Assembly (NCBI GenBank): GCA_905480225.1
Contig: CAJQPO010000114.1
Location: forward strand, 1-34,449
DNA from: an uncultured Flavobacteriales bacterium
GTDB lineage: Bacteria > Bacteroidota > Bacteroidia > Flavobacteriales_D > Parvicellaceae
Length of the DNA stretch: 34,449 nucleotides
Direction of reading: 5' to 3'
The translations under genes and the position numbers were made by a program. Below the pieces are notes generated by a model, which did no database searches, had not been told where the DNA came from, and was given only the letters and a program-made list of their open reading frames with translations. This document shows, one piece after another, positions 34,177-34,449 of this stretch (its first letter is position 1; each line of letters begins with the position of its first letter).

Positions 34177-34449
34177 ATACTTTGAGCAACATATTGAATT
34201 TCGCCATTGTAGGAGCTCCCAAGTGCGGAACCACCTCACTTTTCGCTAGTTTAAGTGAGCGGTCGGAAATTTCGTTTCTCGGAAAAGATTCTCATTTATT
34301 AGGACAAGACCTGGAATTATCAAATAGAGATTCCTCTTTTAACAACGGCTGATGCAACAGGTTCAGCAGAAGAACAAATATGGCCTGAGGAAAATGAGAT
34401 TGATATTGCATTTGATGAATTATTCGAATTGAAGGCCCTACGAAACAAA
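34173..34449 (+). pseudogene. Sulfotransferase-like 5' end with apparent frameshift, runs off the window
   Basis: From ATG 34173 the frame gives LNFAIVGAPKCGTTSLFASLSE, the 5'-phosphosulfate-binding loop (GxPKxGTTSL) of PAPS-dependent sulfotransferases, then stops at 34350-34352 after 59 codons. The +1 frame is open from 34303 to the window end and reads as protein (e.g. LLTTADATGSAEEQIWPEEN). One extra base between 34303 and 34349 would join them. This is a broken gene, a sequencing error, or a true +1 shift. The ATGA coupling to the flippase suggests sulfation of a surface polysaccharide. Confidence 0.6.

Overview
The window looks like a chromosomal segment of a low-GC marine or freshwater Bacteroidota, most likely order Flavobacteriales. 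The support is a SusC/SusD pair, a Bacteroidota-type RNA polymerase omega subunit, a DUF4835 (PorD-like) gene beside coaBC and recN, several lipoproteins and outer-membrane beta-barrels, and promoters that fit the Bacteroidota TTG-N19-TAnnTTTG pattern. Nearly all genes lack a Shine-Dalgarno sequence, as expected for this phylum; clpC is a clear exception. I see no phage, insertion sequence or CRISPR array. Family names come from motifs and memory, since no search could be run.

Layout. (1) 1-1413: a Crp/Fnr-type regulator followed by two single-domain rhodaneses, with an FNR-geometry palindrome between them; a likely sulfur-transfer unit. (2) 1721-6482: a SusC/SusD uptake pair with no degradative enzymes beside it. 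(3) 6954-9593: accessory region with a small unknown protein, a response-regulator receiver carrying a C-terminal membrane helix and no ATG start, an Ig-like lipoprotein, and two look-alike minus-strand cassettes (shared promoter architecture, a 21-23 codon ORF, strong terminator) on either side of the lipoprotein. (4) 9594-14316: a hotdog thioesterase with a small membrane-anchored protein, and gyrA followed by a secreted TPR protein. (5) 14548-19557: clpC diverging from gyrA, two small envelope genes, then an msrB-nudix pair. (6) 19581-24558: a three-gene unit of DUF5723-like outer-membrane protein, unknown secreted protein and SulP transporter, then fabI. (7) 24669-29577: a tight housekeeping operon bamD-rpoZ-coaBC-DUF4835-recN behind a promoter that may give a leaderless bamD message. 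(8) 29807-32320: an alpha-oxoamine synthase (sphingoid or sulfonolipid base synthesis) on the plus strand, a hairpin-rich gap, and a beta-barrel protein. (9) 32524-34449: tRNA-His(GTG) with a second, truncated copy of its 3' end 183 bp away, a polysaccharide flippase, and a sulfotransferase-like start whose frame breaks near the window edge.

Genes are mostly housekeeping and envelope functions. Translational coupling by ATGA or TTGA overlap recurs in five gene pairs (rhodaneses, the 17.2-18.2 kb pair, msrB/nudix, bamD/rpoZ, flippase/sulfotransferase). The most unusual material is the twin short-ORF/terminator cassettes at 8.1-9.3 kb, the membrane-tailed receiver, the perfect Shine-Dalgarno of clpC and the tRNA-His 3'-end duplication.
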